A DNA stretch of 64,000 nucleotides from Cristatella mucedo (GCA_009760855.2 WPIO01000025.1:1595501-1659500); one strand, 5' to 3'; shown: positions 1 to 11,940, counted from the stretch's first letter. Translations and numbers: made by a program. The notes: a model not told the origin generated them from the sequence alone.

Positions 1-207
1 AATGGTATGAGCCGGGTTTCGTAACACAGCCGAAATGCGAACAGACGACTGGCGCGGTTGTTTACAGGGACATAGGTATCTCGACCGTCAGGCTGTCAAC
101 CGTTACTCCTATAGGTTGAGTCGTGTCTTTGCTTCGGTACATTTTTTGCCACGTTATTGCTGTCACCTACAAGACAAGAGCGTTTCACCACTTAAGCAGG
201 GGCGTGT

Positions 208-220
208 CACGTGTCACGTG
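208..220. promoter_or_regulatory. Tandem E-box pair (TCACGTG x2)
   Basis: Two CACGTG hexamers lie at 208-213 and 215-220, seven bases apart, each preceded by T. CACGTG is the core bound by bHLH-ZIP factors such as USF, Myc/Max and TFEB. The pair sits about 275 bases upstream of the ATG of the candidate exon at 495, so a promoter role is possible. This is an inference from motif and position only. Confidence 0.3.
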
Positions 221-494
221 AGAGCAGCGCGTAGCAAGCAGCGACGCCAGATCGGCGGCTTGCACTGCACTGAGAATGGAAGCGTCGTTTCCGCTGTATG
301 CCGTTCTCCTTTGACTAGCACGTCATACGTGAGCGAAAACTCACTGTTCAAGTATTAGTTTGAAAAACGTTCGCAAGTGCCACATTCCCCAGCGATGCTT
401 CTAATAAGTAGGCGCCAGTTATGCATTTGCTAGGCCATGTATAGTGTGCGGTCTTCGTCTGAGTCCAATGTCTGCCAAAAGTTGATGTGTAGAA

Positions 495-768
495 ATGCAC
501 TCTATGTGCGATCTCGTAGGCGTTCTGTCGCACCGAATCAAGCCGGCGTTCGTCACGAAGGCGGAGACCACGCAGCAGCTGAATGCCACCGCTGCGCATT
601 TGGCGAGGAAAAGAAACGCGACGGCAAAGATGACTCCCTGGGATCGCCGCGCCGAGACGGATTCAGCCAAAGCTGGAAGAAGGGGGATGCAAGTGGAGCA
701 GGAGCTTCGCAGAATGGACGAGCGGAAGAGAGAGAAGGAGAACGCCATCGAGCAGTTTCTTATGAGCG
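495..768 (+). CDS. Candidate coding exon, charged helical protein, unrecognised
   Basis: An open frame of 91 codons ends at a plausible donor (GTACGT, 769-774). Its second half is dominated by GAG, CAG, AAG, CTG and CGC codons and encodes a charged, probably helical or coiled-coil stretch (MQVEQELRRMDERK, then REKENAIEQFLMS). That looks coding rather than random. The frame leaves phase 1 at the donor, which fits the phase of the NWD-like exon starting at 3174 (G + GC gives Gly), so it could be spliced to it; phase agreement alone has a one-in-three chance. The 5' limit is open: ATG at 495 or 507, or a weak acceptor at 518-519. I do not recognise the family. The opposite strand also carries a long open frame (419-1009), which I regard as its shadow. 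Confidence 0.35.
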
Positions 769-1331
769 GTACGTCGTCGCCTAGCCGAGCGCGCTCGCTC
801 ACACGAGCTCGCCTCCGCCGCCAAGTCGTGCGTGCGTCCGCAGCAGCAGCAGCAGCACCTTCCACAACCCTCAGCCTCGTCCGATACTGATAAGATAGCG
901 GTGGCAGCGGTGGCAGCGGCCGAGCAGACGGAAGGTGGTTGAATAATGTTGGCGCAGGCAAACGAAGCAGAGCCGATGAGGCTGCGTCGATAGCGAAAGA
1001 TAGCAGCACGAAGCCAGCAGTGTGCAGGGGTATGGCTGCTCATGGCCACATACAGGGGGTAAATCTTTTGGTCTAATGCTGTGTGATACTAATTTTTGGG
1101 TCCAATACTTTTCGGTCTAATACTGAGTGAACGCCCCTTCGTCTCGTTCTGCTCTCGTAACTTGGAATTCGCTATTCTCTCTTCACTACGGCACCTGAGC
1201 GAGTCCTTGACATTTGCAGACGTACTAGAAAGTCGTCGCTTCTTGTCGCCTAGATCCTGCAGGTCTGGCGACGGTTTCCGTCGGGTACACCCCATTTCTT
1301 TCTGTCTGTCTCTGTCGTCTCCGTCTGTCTT

Positions 1332-1430
<99 letters not shown>

Positions 1431-3173
1431 ACATGAGGCTCACGCCTCTCGATACACGTCTAGCGGTCGCCAGGTAACAGGGCTGTGGATCACGCGCTGC
1501 TGCCAGCGACGCCGTGCCGACGGACTGGCGGCTGGATTGAGGCAGTGCTTGTACGTGCCTGCCCAAAGTCTCGAAGGCAACGGCTGACAGCCTGCGCCGG
1601 CGAGACTCGTGCGCATCTTTGCACGGTCGCTGTGGTCTCGGAAGCGACCAGAGGCAGACCAGTAAATGCAGGTATCCGTCGTGAAGAATTAGCCTTCGTA
1701 ACTACCACTGTTTAGTAACCCGAGCATGCATTTCTCGGTGAGGTGGCTCGCAGAAACGCAGCCGACAGCGGCGGGGCCTGAAAGTGCCACTAGTCGGTAC
1801 GGCAGGCCTGGATGACTGGCAGTCTCGTGGTACATCCGTGCCTTCTCAAGGTCGCACTCGAGGCTTATTTTGCTTGAAAGTCAGCGTAAGACTGCCGAGG
1901 CCAAGTTCGGGCATCACGAACTCCCACGTGATGTGCGGTCGCTTGAGATAAAATGTAAGCGGCTTGATCTGATTCGTCTTCCTGTGGTTCGGATGCACCT
2001 TTTCCTTTAGAGGCGCGCTGGATTCACCTCGTCTCCCGAAAGCACAGGTGGCGTCCTCCGAGCCAGGGGCTCTCCGCCTCAAACGCAGGGACGGTCACGT
2101 GAACGCACTCCCCGATCCAGCCGCGAGGTCTGGCCAGCGAACGAAGCGCCGTCGATTTTAGTGGGTACAGCCGGCAAGGGCGGTAGTCTCGTCGCTCGCG
2201 GCTTCTAAAAACTGCTTCAAAGATAGGATCCCGCGAGCGACGCTCGTCCTCGATAGTGGCACCCAGCGGCTCGCGTGCACGACCCGCTCGCGCCTGCCTC
2301 CCTCGTTTGCTGTCGCCACCCTAAGCAAACCGTACGCGTTTCGCCGGGTTGTTTCTGCTAGTCGCCGCCGGGCGGCGCTGGCTCAACATCGCCCTTCTCG
2401 TACGAGTTTCGCGGTTGCACCGCTGAATGGCCGCTTCAATGGCCGCAAAGGATTCGGGATACGTGCTGAACGTGAAATGCGCTGTCATCATGGGCGATCG
2501 CGTGAATCGAAGTGTACATCGTTGGGCAGAGGCGCAGGCGAGGGAGCGGTATGCGAAGGGCTTCGGTAGGTTTTTCACGATGGCACTAGTTCAAATTGAT
2601 TGTCACAAAAAATTACTTAAATATATCGCTGATATTACAAACATACTTACAGTTGAGGCACTCTCTTTTCACCTACTGCTTCAGCAAGTCTGTTGGTTAC
2701 TGAATGCATACCGAAAGGCGCCCAGGCTTTGAAAAGTTCGCAGTCCCGCGAAACACCCACTTAGTCCATGCGGCTTTGCGGAGCTTAAGACGAAGATCCA
2801 CTACATTAGCTACTACTAGAGCTACCGCTTGCGCATTCACACTGGGCGCTCGCTTTGGGACCGCAGATAAGCGTCCGCATTGCAGCGCCTCGCCGAAATG
2901 CTCTTGCTGGCTCGCCAAATGTCCTGTGGGGGCCAAATCGTTACCCTTGGCCAGCCACCAGGGCAGCGCTCTCGGCTCGACGCATTGCATCAGTCAAGTA
3001 CGCTCTCTGCGCTGCTCCGAAGCGGAAGCCGCAAGACGCGCGGAGCAGGAGCGCTCAGTCTCCGCTACGTCGGCTGTGGCGTTCTGCAAAAGCGACTGCC
3101 GCAAGCGGGCGGCCGCCTTCTGCTGCGCCCGCCGCAGTCGCCGAGCTTCGACGGCTCGTTCTGCCTCTTGCAG
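769..3173. other. Intron or intergenic DNA before the NWD-like exon
   Basis: No protein family is recognisable in this stretch. It holds a (CT)n microsatellite (1333-1427), GC-rich DNA around 2100-2450 and a frame that stays open from 2855 into the NWD-like exon, whose upstream part has no WD-like sequence. If the exon at 495-768 belongs to the NWD-like gene, this is a 2.4-kb intron bounded by GTACGT and TGCCTCTTGCAG. Confidence 0.4.
1333..1427. repeat. (CT)n microsatellite
   Basis: This is about 95 bases of nearly pure CT repeat with one TTT interruption near 1395. Open frames reading SLSLSL or RERERE across it are artefacts. Confidence 0.97.
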
Positions 3174-3847
3174 GCAACGGGAAGGTGATCGTGGCGTCGT
3201 ACTTTGCTCACCACCTGTGCGTCTTCGACGTGGAGCGCCGCGACCACGTGCAGACGCTCGAGGACGACGCCAGCGTCCTGCACCTGTACGCCGCCGCGCT
3301 GACGCACGACGGCAGCTACCTGGCGCTCTCCAACTACGACGAGGAGCGCAAGGCGAGCTACGTCACGCTGTGGGACTGCTTCGGCGGCGAGGTGCGCAAG
3401 CGGCTGCGCAACGAGCGCGACGTTCGCGCCGTCGGCATATCCGGCGACGGCCGACGCGTGGTGATCGGCAAGGGCGAGGGCGAGCTGCGCGTCTGGCAGC
3501 CCGCCGAGAAGGGCTCCGTGCGAAAGCTGACGCCCTACCCGGGCTTCCGCTTCTTGCCCAGTGGCGGCAACAAGGCGTTCGTGCTGCGCGGCGGCTCGAT
3601 AGCTCTGGTGTACGCCGGCGACGTGTCGGCCTGGGACCTGGACGCCGGCGTCAGCCTGGCCGTGTACACGCCGGACACGAAGATATCGTCGCTGGTGGCG
3701 GCTTTCGACGGCCGACTGATAAGCTTCGGCCTGTGCGACTCGACTAGCGCCGTGGCTCTGAGGCTCATGTGCCGATCCGACGAGTCGGACGAGGCCGCCC
3801 CGCGCAATATGCTTGGCGAACTGCCCGATGACAGTGACGCCGACTGA
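3174..3847 (+). CDS. NWD-like (NACHT and WD repeat) protein, C-terminal last exon
   Basis: This is the terminal coding exon, 224 codons after a split Gly codon, ending at TGA 3845-3847. A typical acceptor (CTGCCTCTTGCAG, AG at 3172-3173) precedes it. The product is a run of degenerate WD-repeat blades: CVFDVERRDHVQTL, YVTLWDCFGGEVRKRL, ELRVWQPAEKGSVRKL and VSAWDLDAGVSLAVYTPD. It closes with ISSLVAAFDGRLISFGL, then an acidic tail (GELPDDSDAD). The WDLDAG...YTPDTKI...L..FGL ending is characteristic of the NWD1/NWD2 family, which joins a NACHT ATPase to a C-terminal beta-propeller. Full-length members exceed 1,000 residues, so the NACHT part must lie on other exons upstream, outside this window or undetected. 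Codons are strongly GC-ending, unlike the SLC22 exons at 53 kb. A different WD-repeat family cannot be excluded without a search. Confidence 0.75.
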
Positions 3848-3930
3848 CCGACCGACTGACCGACTTCTGTCCATCTCAATGTTGCTCAGTAGCGCGCGGC
3901 TGCTCTAGGAAGTGAAAACGACTGCTTAAT

Positions 3931-3936
3931 AATAAA
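3931..3936 (+). terminator. Poly(A) signal AATAAA of the NWD-like gene
   Basis: AATAAA lies 84 bases after the stop codon at 3847 and is followed by a T-rich stretch (CTTTATTTTTACAC). This supports 3174-3847 being the true last exon. Confidence 0.6.
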
Positions 3937-3969
3937 CTTTATTTTTACACAGAATCTCGTGTCTAATCG

Positions 3970-4950
3970 TATCGCATAAGTACGAGTGGAGTGCGGAAGT
4001 GACGGAGTTCGGGACGGCGGAAGTTAAGCTGCGCCCAGCTCGTAATGCAACCGGCGGCGGCGAATCTGCAACGAACAGCTGTACTCTAGGTTTATTATAC
4101 TCTAGGTTTTATTAAATTAAATTATGTTGTATATTGTATTTATATATTATATTATATTTTTATGTTTATATATATTAGTTATACTCCAGGTTTATTGGGC
4201 AACGCGACGCAGCAGCGCAGGTGACTAATTGGTGATGATGCTAGTTTATGAAGCGCCACTGCCTTTATCAAGGCATCAATTTTTTTAGCTCTAATTTCTG
4301 ATACCGTGAATCAGGAGTCGGCGTCATTTTCGGCTTCGCAATACTGCTGTACGGCGACCGCGAGCGGTTCGCTACAATTTCTAGAGGCGGTGCGCTTTTA
4401 AGCTGCGACGAGACGTCAACGTGACCAATGCAATCAGGTAGCCAGATCGGATACCCGTGCTTTATTAAGGTGCCTTGCTCTGGTGCCGCGGAGATCTACC
4501 TTCAAGCGATTTCATGAGATAATCCCGTGCTCTCCTGGAGAGTGGCCAATATCGTCAGCTGCACTTCGAGAGATGCGGCGATGAGCGAAAGTTCGCCAAT
4601 TGACAAACGAGCGCAGCGCTCGCTGACGAGCTGTAGGCCAGAGTTAGCGGCGACGCAGCTGTCGCTAAACCTACGACACGCCGCGTCGTCTTTTTGCTCT
4701 AGAGGTCCCTCAACGCTGCACGCGCAGACCGATGCTGCGCAGGTAACCGATGCAGCGGCTCGCAATAAGCGCTTACCGGCAAGCTCGATAAATATCGAGG
4801 TCCTGAAGTCGTTCGCTGGAAGAATCAGAGTCCCAAATAATCAGTAAAGCAGGATTGGTATAGAACGCAGCATTTCTTGAATAGCAGTCACCCTCGCGAG
4901 CATAGTGCACTTGCCCAGCGACTCGCTTCCTTTACTGAGGCTAATATAAA
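3970..4950. other. Intergenic, no gene recognised
   Basis: This holds an AT-rich patch at 4095-4180 and otherwise mixed-composition DNA. Open frames on both strands around 4502-4847 overlap each other and match nothing I recognise. Confidence 0.5.
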
Positions 4951-4954
4951 TATA

Positions 4955-5125
4955 AAAATACTTTTGTTATGGCACCCTCAGAGAACTCAATCTCTTTCCA
5001 GGCACTTTTACATTTGTTGCATAGAAAGCACGATCGAATGGTTAGCGGTAGCATGCTCAATAAGCAACAAGAATGACATGGTTAGAAGTGGCATGCACAA
5101 GGTCAGCATGCAGGTAGTTTATCAC
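4955..5125 (-). mobile_element. L2-like LINE, 3' tail fragment
   Basis: Read on the minus strand, this contains the LINE 3' terminal signature also seen at 6.2, 9.3, 26.3, 45.8 and 61.1 kb: the AGAGATTGAGTTCTCTGAGG core plus the CATGCACA...GGTTAG segment. Only the 3' untranslated end remains. Confidence 0.65.
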
Positions 5126-5164
5126 TTTAACAGGGGAGGCAGCTCACTATAGGGATGCATACGC

Positions 5165-5440
5165 CTCCGTAAAGCCCAAGCTTCGAAAGCTCGTCTCGAG
5201 GATTTGACTGATACGCAACGAGAGAGCGATTGCCGCTCAAGCTTTAGAAAAATCCGCTGCTTGCGCATGCCCGCCCTTCCTAACTTCGTGCAATCAAACG
5301 CTCGAGCTCGGCAGGCTTGGGGAGCTTCAGGTTTGAACATCCGCCAGCCTCGTTCCAGGCTCATAGGCGAAATGTGCTCGCACGTCACCATCCAGGTCTT
5401 CTAGTCCGAGTCATGCATCTGGCTATTTAATATTGCTCGC
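5165..5440 (+). mobile_element. LINE fragment, diverged subfamily (C-terminal ORF2 region)
   Basis: About 200 bases match the minus-strand segment near 31.1-31.3 kb. Shared blocks include TGCGCATGCCCG, CCTTCCTAACTTCGTGCAAT and GGCTTGGG-AGCTTCAG, followed by CCTCGTTCCAGGCTCATAGG. Two copies in opposite orientation mark it as dispersed. The 31-kb copy runs into an L2-like tail, so I assign both to a diverged LINE. A further piece at about 5500-5745 (CAGGCCCTTCAGTTCCCATG) resembles the adjoining part of that copy. Confidence 0.5.
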
Positions 5441-5839
5441 TGAAAGCGAGAGGGATTGCTGATATGTAGAATCGAGGCCGCTCAATCAAAAGACCGCCAT
5501 ATTACTCTATCTGCCCGGCGGGCTCCCCGATCGAGTCGCGAGTCGACTTTGACATTCTGTCTGTGCTCGGTCACCCCGTTCACTCATTCCTAAAGGCCCA
5601 TCGGGCCAATAGCTCCTCGGTCCTCACCTTCAAACAACCCGCTCCAGACTCTGATCATTTAGCTGTACCTCTTGCTAACTTCGCATCTTTCGGTGGCAGG
5701 CCCTTCAGTTCCCATGTATATAAAGTCTGAATTAATAAGCTTGATGTAGTTAACTTAACAGTTAACAGTGCACTTAGGAGTGCTAGTGGAGAGCATACTC
5801 TCGCGCAATCTGTTCGTGTGCAGAGTCGCGGAGATTCCT

Positions 5840-6280
5840 TATAATTTACGAAACAATTTCACAAGATGCGCCATGTTAAGCGGCGGCTTGAACTCTATTT
5901 TAAGAATTCAGAGTTAATGCTCCCAAAGCCTGGAATTCCCTCCCGACCTGCGTCAGAATATCCTCTGACCTGACCACATTTAAAAGAAACTTGAAAACAC
6001 ACCTATTTAGGACAGCATCTAGTGGGTCCCTTTAATTCTTCCTTCATGTGCTCATGCATGCTGACACTGTGCATGCTGCCACTAACCACATTTTCATGCT
6101 GACTCCATGCATGTCACCCCTAACCATGTTATTCATTTTGTTTGTTTTTTTCAAGCATGATTTTACTTACCATTCAATTGCATTTCCCTTTGCAGCAAAT
6201 GTAAAGACACTAGAAAGAGATTAAGTTCTCCGAGGGCGCTTTATCAAGTGCATTATTATTGTTATTATTATTATTATGAA
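5840..6280 (+). mobile_element. L2-like LINE, 5'-truncated 3' end
   Basis: This starts within the end of ORF2. Translation gives pieces of the family ending (AWNSLPT-, then DLTTFKRNLKTHLF with frame breaks). It continues through the 3' UTR to the tail AAGAGATTAAGTTCTCCGAG and ends in an (ATT)n-like run at 6251-6276. The 3' tail and simple-repeat end are shared with at least eight other copies in this window. Confidence 0.75.
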
Positions 6281-6289
6281 GATCTTTCA

Positions 6290-8230
6290 ATTTCAGAGAC
6301 TTCATTCGAGTCTACATCCAGGAGCATGAAAAACAAGGGCTTCTTTTTTCCACCAAAAACTTAAATCCTGCCGGTCAGTCCAAAAACAAGTTTATAAGAC
6401 GATAATCAATTTGCTGGCCAATGCTGTGTGGTCTCACTCCCCAGATATAAACAGGTTGGCAGAAACGTTTCCAGCCTTCCTTACTGGACAAATTCGTGCC
6501 TCCACAAAGCCCCAACTAAAAAACTTGCTGAATCGCGATCTGTGACCTCTCTTAAAAGATTTTCCGAGGTTTCTCCGTGCAATGTGGCTACCTTATTAAG
6601 GTCCAGTAAAAAGAGCTCGTCTGCTGAATACCCTATACCACACTGTCAGCGGTCTTCACTGGTAGACCAACTTTGCACAGCCATAACCGAGATTTTTAGT
6701 GCTTATCTAGAAAAAAGGGGTTGTATTCGAACTCTTTAAATCGGCCATCTTTAGACCGATGCATAAAATGCCAGGACTAGATACAGAAGTTTCTGCAACT
6801 ATCGCACAGTTTCTCTTCTTCATTTTTGTCAAAGATTCTGGCACAAATTGTCGTTAAGCAGCTGATGGCACACATTGATAAGAACAAAATTTCGGAACAA
6901 TGTCAATCGGGTTCAAGCGGCAGCACTTAACGCAAACTGCTTTACTCTATCTAACCAATAACATTCTACGCAGCAACGATGACCGGAATATTACTGCCCT
7001 AGTGCTGCTAGATCTATCAGCTGCCATCGCAACCATTTATCGCGATATACTACCTGAACGATTAAGAACAACCATCATTCTGGCAGTCGAGTCACTACCG
7101 TGGTTTAAATCGTACTTGTCCGATTATGTTCAACCCGTGTCGTGTGGGGTCAGGTCCCATTCCCAGACCAGTCATCTGTAGAGTCCCTCAAGGATCCTTC
7201 CTCGATCCTTTGCTGTTCTTTTTTTTATACTAAACCTCTGGAAAAAGTTATACAGTAAGATATCAGTTTTATTCTGACGATGCACAGCTTTATTTTTCGT
7301 TTAAACCCTCAGAATCAGCTGCAATGACCGATAAAGCAAATGGTTGCCTTCAAGACATCAATCTTGAATTTTGGCAGATTTCTCTAAACTAAACGACGGT
7401 AATACGGAACCGCTGCTCATAGGATACCACAAGCGTATGGTTATACGAGAAGGCTTTGATCTTCTAATGGATGATGCTGCTGTGCAATTATCACTTCGTG
7501 TTCGGAATTTACGTGATGTCTTCGACAGCTGCCTACATTTTAAAAGCTTCCTTAAGACGAATGCTTCCAGCTCGTTAAGAAGACTGCTTTCACAGTTGGC
7601 CATCGCTTCTGATCCCTATCTAAGATTAGGAACGGTATTCCATAGTGGCTTGCATGTAATTTAGCTAGCTCTTTCGTTCTGTCTCGGCTAGATTACTACA
7701 TTTCCTTTTTGGCTTGGCTATCAAAAAAGCCACCAAGCCTCTGCAGCTGATGATGAATACATGGCAAGGCTAGTTTAACAGTTCCAGGGGTTTGACCATG
7801 TATCTCCTTTGCTGAAAAAGCTAGGATGGCTGCAGTTTTGATCAAAGAATAAAGAGCCAAAATTCTTATGCTGACCTGCATGGCCTGCCACGTCTTGGCT
7901 TCTCCATACCAAGCTGAACTTCTACACCAGTTTCAGCTTCCTCATGCCCTCAGGTCATGTAAGGACAATAAGTTAGCAGCTCCATTCCTCCGCTTAAAGA
8001 CTGCTTGGCGATAGAAGCTTTTGCTCTGCAGGTCCTATATTGAGGAACCACCGCCCACGGTTTCTAATAAATGACAACTACTCTCCTGCCACAGACTAAG
8101 GTGTATAATTTCCTGCCGTCCTGAGCTGCTACTAAGTTACCACTACAACTGCTCTACTCACTCAGCTATGCTTCTCACTATCTCTTTGTTGGTTGTGAGA
8201 TGAAGTCTGCTGGCTGTCGAATGCATCCAG
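6290..8230 (+). mobile_element. LINE reverse-transcriptase remnant (CR1/L2/Crack-like)
   Basis: This is the longest retrotransposon relic in the window. Across several frames it shows canonical non-LTR reverse-transcriptase blocks in order: a degenerate 'SLLSFLSKILAQIVVKQL' region (about 6815-6865), QSGFKRQHLTQTALLYLTNN (6905-6965), ALVLLDLSAA (6997-7026), WFKSYLSDYVQPVS (7099-7140), a PQGS-like block (about 7180), the catalytic YSDD box in YQFYSDDAQLYF (about 7261-7296), then LLIGYHKR and VQLSLRVRNL. The thumb and C-terminal region follows to about 8.2 kb. Many stops and frameshifts (ATIYRD where FDTIDHD is expected) show it is dead. The intact (Y/F)xDD core makes the assignment secure even though the clade is not. 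The downstream end resembles 55.28-55.42 kb. Confidence 0.8.
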
Positions 8231-8249
8231 ATCACTGCCTAGTAGGAAT

Positions 8250-9265
8250 CCTGCTTATTCAAATGCACTGAACATCCACAGGTACGCAGCATGCTGAGCA
8301 AGCACAAAACCAGACATGTGAGAAAACAGACAACGAAAAAAAGAAAGAGACAAAGGAAACAGACAAGACAGCCGAGGCCTATATATATATGTGGTCGGGG
8401 AATCTGGCGAAAGCAGATGCGTTGACATGTGACACTGAAGCTATGCGACGTACGCTTAGGCGGTGGCAGAAGTCAGAAGCGTATTCCAGACTTTCGTTCC
8501 CTCACGAACGGAAACCAGGATCTGCAAGAGATCATGATTTAGTGCGAGGAACAACGAAATGACGGACAGGCATGTTGCGACGGTGAAAGAGCACTTTGGA
8601 GGAGTAATGAGGTGGCGCAGATAGTCTGGCGCTAGTGATCTGGGCGATTTGTAAGCTTGAGATAGAGGAATTTGAAGTCGATGCGATTACTAGGAAAACA
8701 GTGCAGCTCAGGCAAAGTGGTGCCATTTGGCAGCACCTGCGGACGCAAGAAGCGGCTCAATATAAGCTGTATTAGTTGTCTCATCCAGTGAAACTGTCAT
8801 CTGCTGGATGCTCCTACGGGGCAGCGTCTATTCGGACGGCCGACCGCAAAGCTGGAAATCAGCGGTGTCATAAAATAATGTCAAACTTGTTTTGCTTTCT
8901 TTCCTTGAAATGAGCTGTTATAACTGCATTGTGTTTCGCACACGTGCGAAACCAATGAAAGCGCCTTCTCCAAGTGTTTACCCAGGCTTTCAGCAAGTCT
9001 GCAAAACCAATTCGTTTGGTCACCTTTTCGAATATTGTTTTTATTATAGCGGGAGAGGCTTTTCATGGTTCAATGTGCATTGATATAATTTTTAGATATG
9101 CTTTTAATAACCGACGACTTTTTGCTTTGCTCTAGATACGCCTTTCCAGATGTTATTAGGAAAGATGAATCGCTTCCAAATTGCAATCGGCCGAGGCGAG
9201 GATTTAATGCGAGTGCCAATGCTAACCTCTCTTCGTTTGTGACTGCACAGAGCCGCACGGACTGA
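8250..9265. other. No gene recognised
   Basis: The segment is A/T-leaning with short overlapping open frames. Around 8440-8710, GGACAGGCATGTTGCGACGG and TTTGAAGTCGATGCG resemble antisense LINE 3'-ORF sequence, so a decayed minus-strand LINE is likely. It is too diverged to delimit. Confidence 0.35.
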
Positions 9266-9269
9266 GTAG

Positions 9270-9895
9270 ATAATATAATAATAATAATATATTGCACTTG
9301 ATAAAGCGCCCTCAGAGAACTTAATCTCTTTCTAGGCGCTTTACATTTGCTGCAAAGTGATACGCAATAGAATAGTAAGTAAAATCATGCTTGAAAAACA
9401 AACAAAATGAATAACATGGTTAGGGGTTACATGCACTGGGTCAGAATGCAAATGTGGTTAGTGGCAGCATGAACAGTGTCAGCACGCATAAGCACATCGA
9501 GGACGAATCACAAGGACCCACTAAATGCTGTCCTAAATAGGTATGTTTTTAAGTTTCTTTTAAATGTGGTCAGGTCGGGGGATGTTCTGATGCAGGTCGG
9601 GAGGGAGTTCCAGGCTGTGGGAGCATATGAACTAAATGCAGGGTCTCCAAAGGATTTAAGGTTTGTACGAGATATTTGTAGACTGTTAGATTCCGAAAAG
9701 CGGGTGGTACGATGCTTGGCCTGGTGGGGGAGTAGATCTGAGAGATAAGCTGGAGCCAAAGAATGAAGAGACCTAAAAGTGAGCGACAAAACCTTGAAGT
9801 CAATCCGTTGCTTGACTGGTAACCAGTGCAGGTCGGCGAGAAGTGGAGTAATGTGGCAACTGCGACGCTCACGACAGACAAGCCTAGCTGCATAG
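9270..9895 (-). mobile_element. L2-like LINE, 5'-truncated, most intact C-terminus
   Basis: The minus strand carries an uninterrupted open frame of about 130 codons ending at 9508. It encodes the typical end of a CR1/L2-type ORF2: AARLVCRERRSCHITPLLAD, LHWLPVKQRIDFKVLSLTFR, LAPAYLSDLL, then FSSYAPTAWNSLPTCIR and LKTYLFRTAF. The 3' UTR follows to the tail and an (AAT)n end at about 9271-9290. Sequence above about 9895 is unrelated GC-rich DNA, so the copy is 5'-truncated at insertion, as usual for LINEs. Lack of stops suggests it is younger than its neighbours. Confidence 0.85.
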
Positions 9896-9929
9896 ATGAT
9901 ACGCAGCGAAGATTTTTGCACCTTTGAAG

Positions 9930-11790
9930 TAAAAAACTAAGCGGCTTTCGTTGTGCGATAATGCCACTGCCGCCGCCGCCGTCGTCGTCGGCAGCGCCAC
10001 CGGAGCCTCCGCCGCCACTACCGTCGTCAGCGACGTTTGACGTTGCATCTGCCGAATTGGGCCCCTTCCACAAGAGGACAAGCGGCGGCTGGCGAGCGTG
10101 AGGTCCATCGATGGAGCGGCGCGCGCGCAAGCGAAACTGCGGTGTGCCACCTGAAATCACGTTTTATCGCGCTGGACAGCGAGCTGAAACGGAGCCTCAC
10201 GCCGATGCGGAAGAAATATGAACGGAAACAATGGCGCCGCGACGCTGCGAGCGCTCTGGCTGCAGCAGCCGCCGCCGCCGCCGCCGCCGCCGTCTCGCAT
10301 TGCTGTCGCCCTCGCCCTAATTGCGGCCGAAATAGCGGGACGTTCGACTGCAAATACGGCTGAGCGGCAAGACGCATGTCCATCGGGCGTTCCGCCTGAG
10401 CAGGATGGGCGAAAAGAATGAGCGTCCGGCCAGTTCTAGCGGAATGAATCTGGCTGAGAGGAACTGTGTCGGCTTTTTGCAGCACATAGAGCTCGGACAG
10501 GCAGAACGGGCGCTGCTCAGCGCGTCGACGCAATTGTTACATCGGAGACAGCCCCTTGAATTTTCGGACCCTATTGTATAATCGAATTCAACTGACCGCA
10601 CTAAGTTTCGATATACTTTTTCTCTACTTGCACCATCCTTCTTGCGTTGCGGTAACGTTTCCTGTAGCAAAATACCCATCTACAGTTTTTGTACGCGGGG
10701 CACGATATCTCTGGATCGCTGTAAGCGGCTACTTCGCAGCTAAGCAAAATACCAATTCCTAAAGATTTACAGTGCATAGGAAACTTGTCTTTACAGGCGA
10801 ACAGTTATTGTGCAGCAGCTTATTATTGTCAAAAGATAGATTAGTAATTGCATACAAGAAGTGTTCAACCTACACAAGAAAAGCTAATTCGCACGGTAGT
10901 AAACATTGGACCTAACCGTGAGAGCACCGAATTTAGGAACGCGGTTTGCACCGGGCGTTGAATGAGAGCGATAGCTAGGTCGAGACCATTAGCAGTCTAG
11001 TTTAGCCTTTTACAGCTAAGCTAGCGTTCAATAATTTTTGAAATTTATTTCTTAGTTGATGAAAATGACTTGAGATAGATCAGTGAAAGATCTTGCTGTC
11101 GACAGAGTTGATGCTTTGGATTACGGTCTGGCAAAAACGTTCAGATGCCTGGCGATACCACTCTCACTTGCAGAAGAGTAGTTTGGGGTAGTCAGTTTGG
11201 CTCCCATTTTTCTTTCGGTGATGGTGCTGCAAATCCACCGCCGTTCTCCAGCCTTGGCCTCTCGCGAACTCATTTATTTAAGCACGATGACGGCTAAAGG
11301 TCCAGCCGTGAGGCGACGCACGCGGTGGGGTTGCAGTTGAACTGCACGCAGGGCTGACCTGCAGTAGCTCAGCGGAACTTGAACCAGCCACGCTTTTACT
11401 GAGTGCTCTTTAGTACGTACACGGAGAGCGGCCGCCAGTGCTCCAAAGCGTCTCAGTAGAATCTTAAAGTCAATGAATTCTCTACCCTGCTGATACAGCT
11501 AAGCCGCCAAACGATCACGTACCGGGTGCAAGGTGGTGCAAGTCAGGACCACCACGCACACTGGATGCTTAGGCTAGCTATGGCCGAATAGCAGAAGGCA
11601 GCCCGTTTTCGGGCCCTGACTGCAAAGCGCCGCAATAATCTTTGATTTCAACGCTAGTGGAAGGGCTCTTTTTCAGCTGCTCAAATCAGATTTAAAACAC
11701 CCGCTGAAAGTTTTTTATGGTGGCTGTGCGATTCTATAGCTCAAGGTGCGAGATTCGATCTCACAAATTTTTTGTTTCGGCCCTGCATTA
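9930..11790. other. GC-rich then mixed intergenic DNA
   Basis: Trinucleotide-rich stretches (CCG/GTC near 9961-10030 and a (CCG)n run at 10262-10294) create overlapping open frames on both strands. No domain or splice-bounded exon stands out. The part from 10,760 to 11,790 has nothing recognisable. Confidence 0.45.
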
Positions 11791-11809
11791 AAAAAATATT
11801 ATAATAATA

Positions 11810-11940
11810 TAACTCATTTATATAGCGCCCCAAGAGAACTTAATCTCTATTCAGGAGCTTCACATATGCCTCGGGGCTCAAGCCCACGACCTCAGTCAGA
11901 CCTTGGTCGGGGCGAGCACCTTAACCGCTGGACCAAACAA
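11810..11940 (-). mobile_element. tRNA-derived SINE with LINE-like tail
   Basis: On the minus strand this is the clearest SINE copy. The head reads GGTCCAGCGGTTAAGGTGCT (box A-like) and then GTGGGCTTGAGCCCC (box B-like, 11873-11887). The spacing fits a tRNA-type internal RNA polymerase III promoter. The body continues into GAGATTAAGTTCTCTTGGGG and an AT-rich end, nearly the same as the 3' tail of the L2-like LINEs here. A tRNA-like head fused to a LINE tail is the hallmark of a SINE mobilised by that LINE. Confidence 0.7.

Noticed and set aside
2855-3173. N-terminal extension of the WD exon to the ATG at 2855
   Set aside because: The frame is open but encodes Arg/Ala/Pro-rich sequence without WD character, and a good acceptor lies at 3172-3173.
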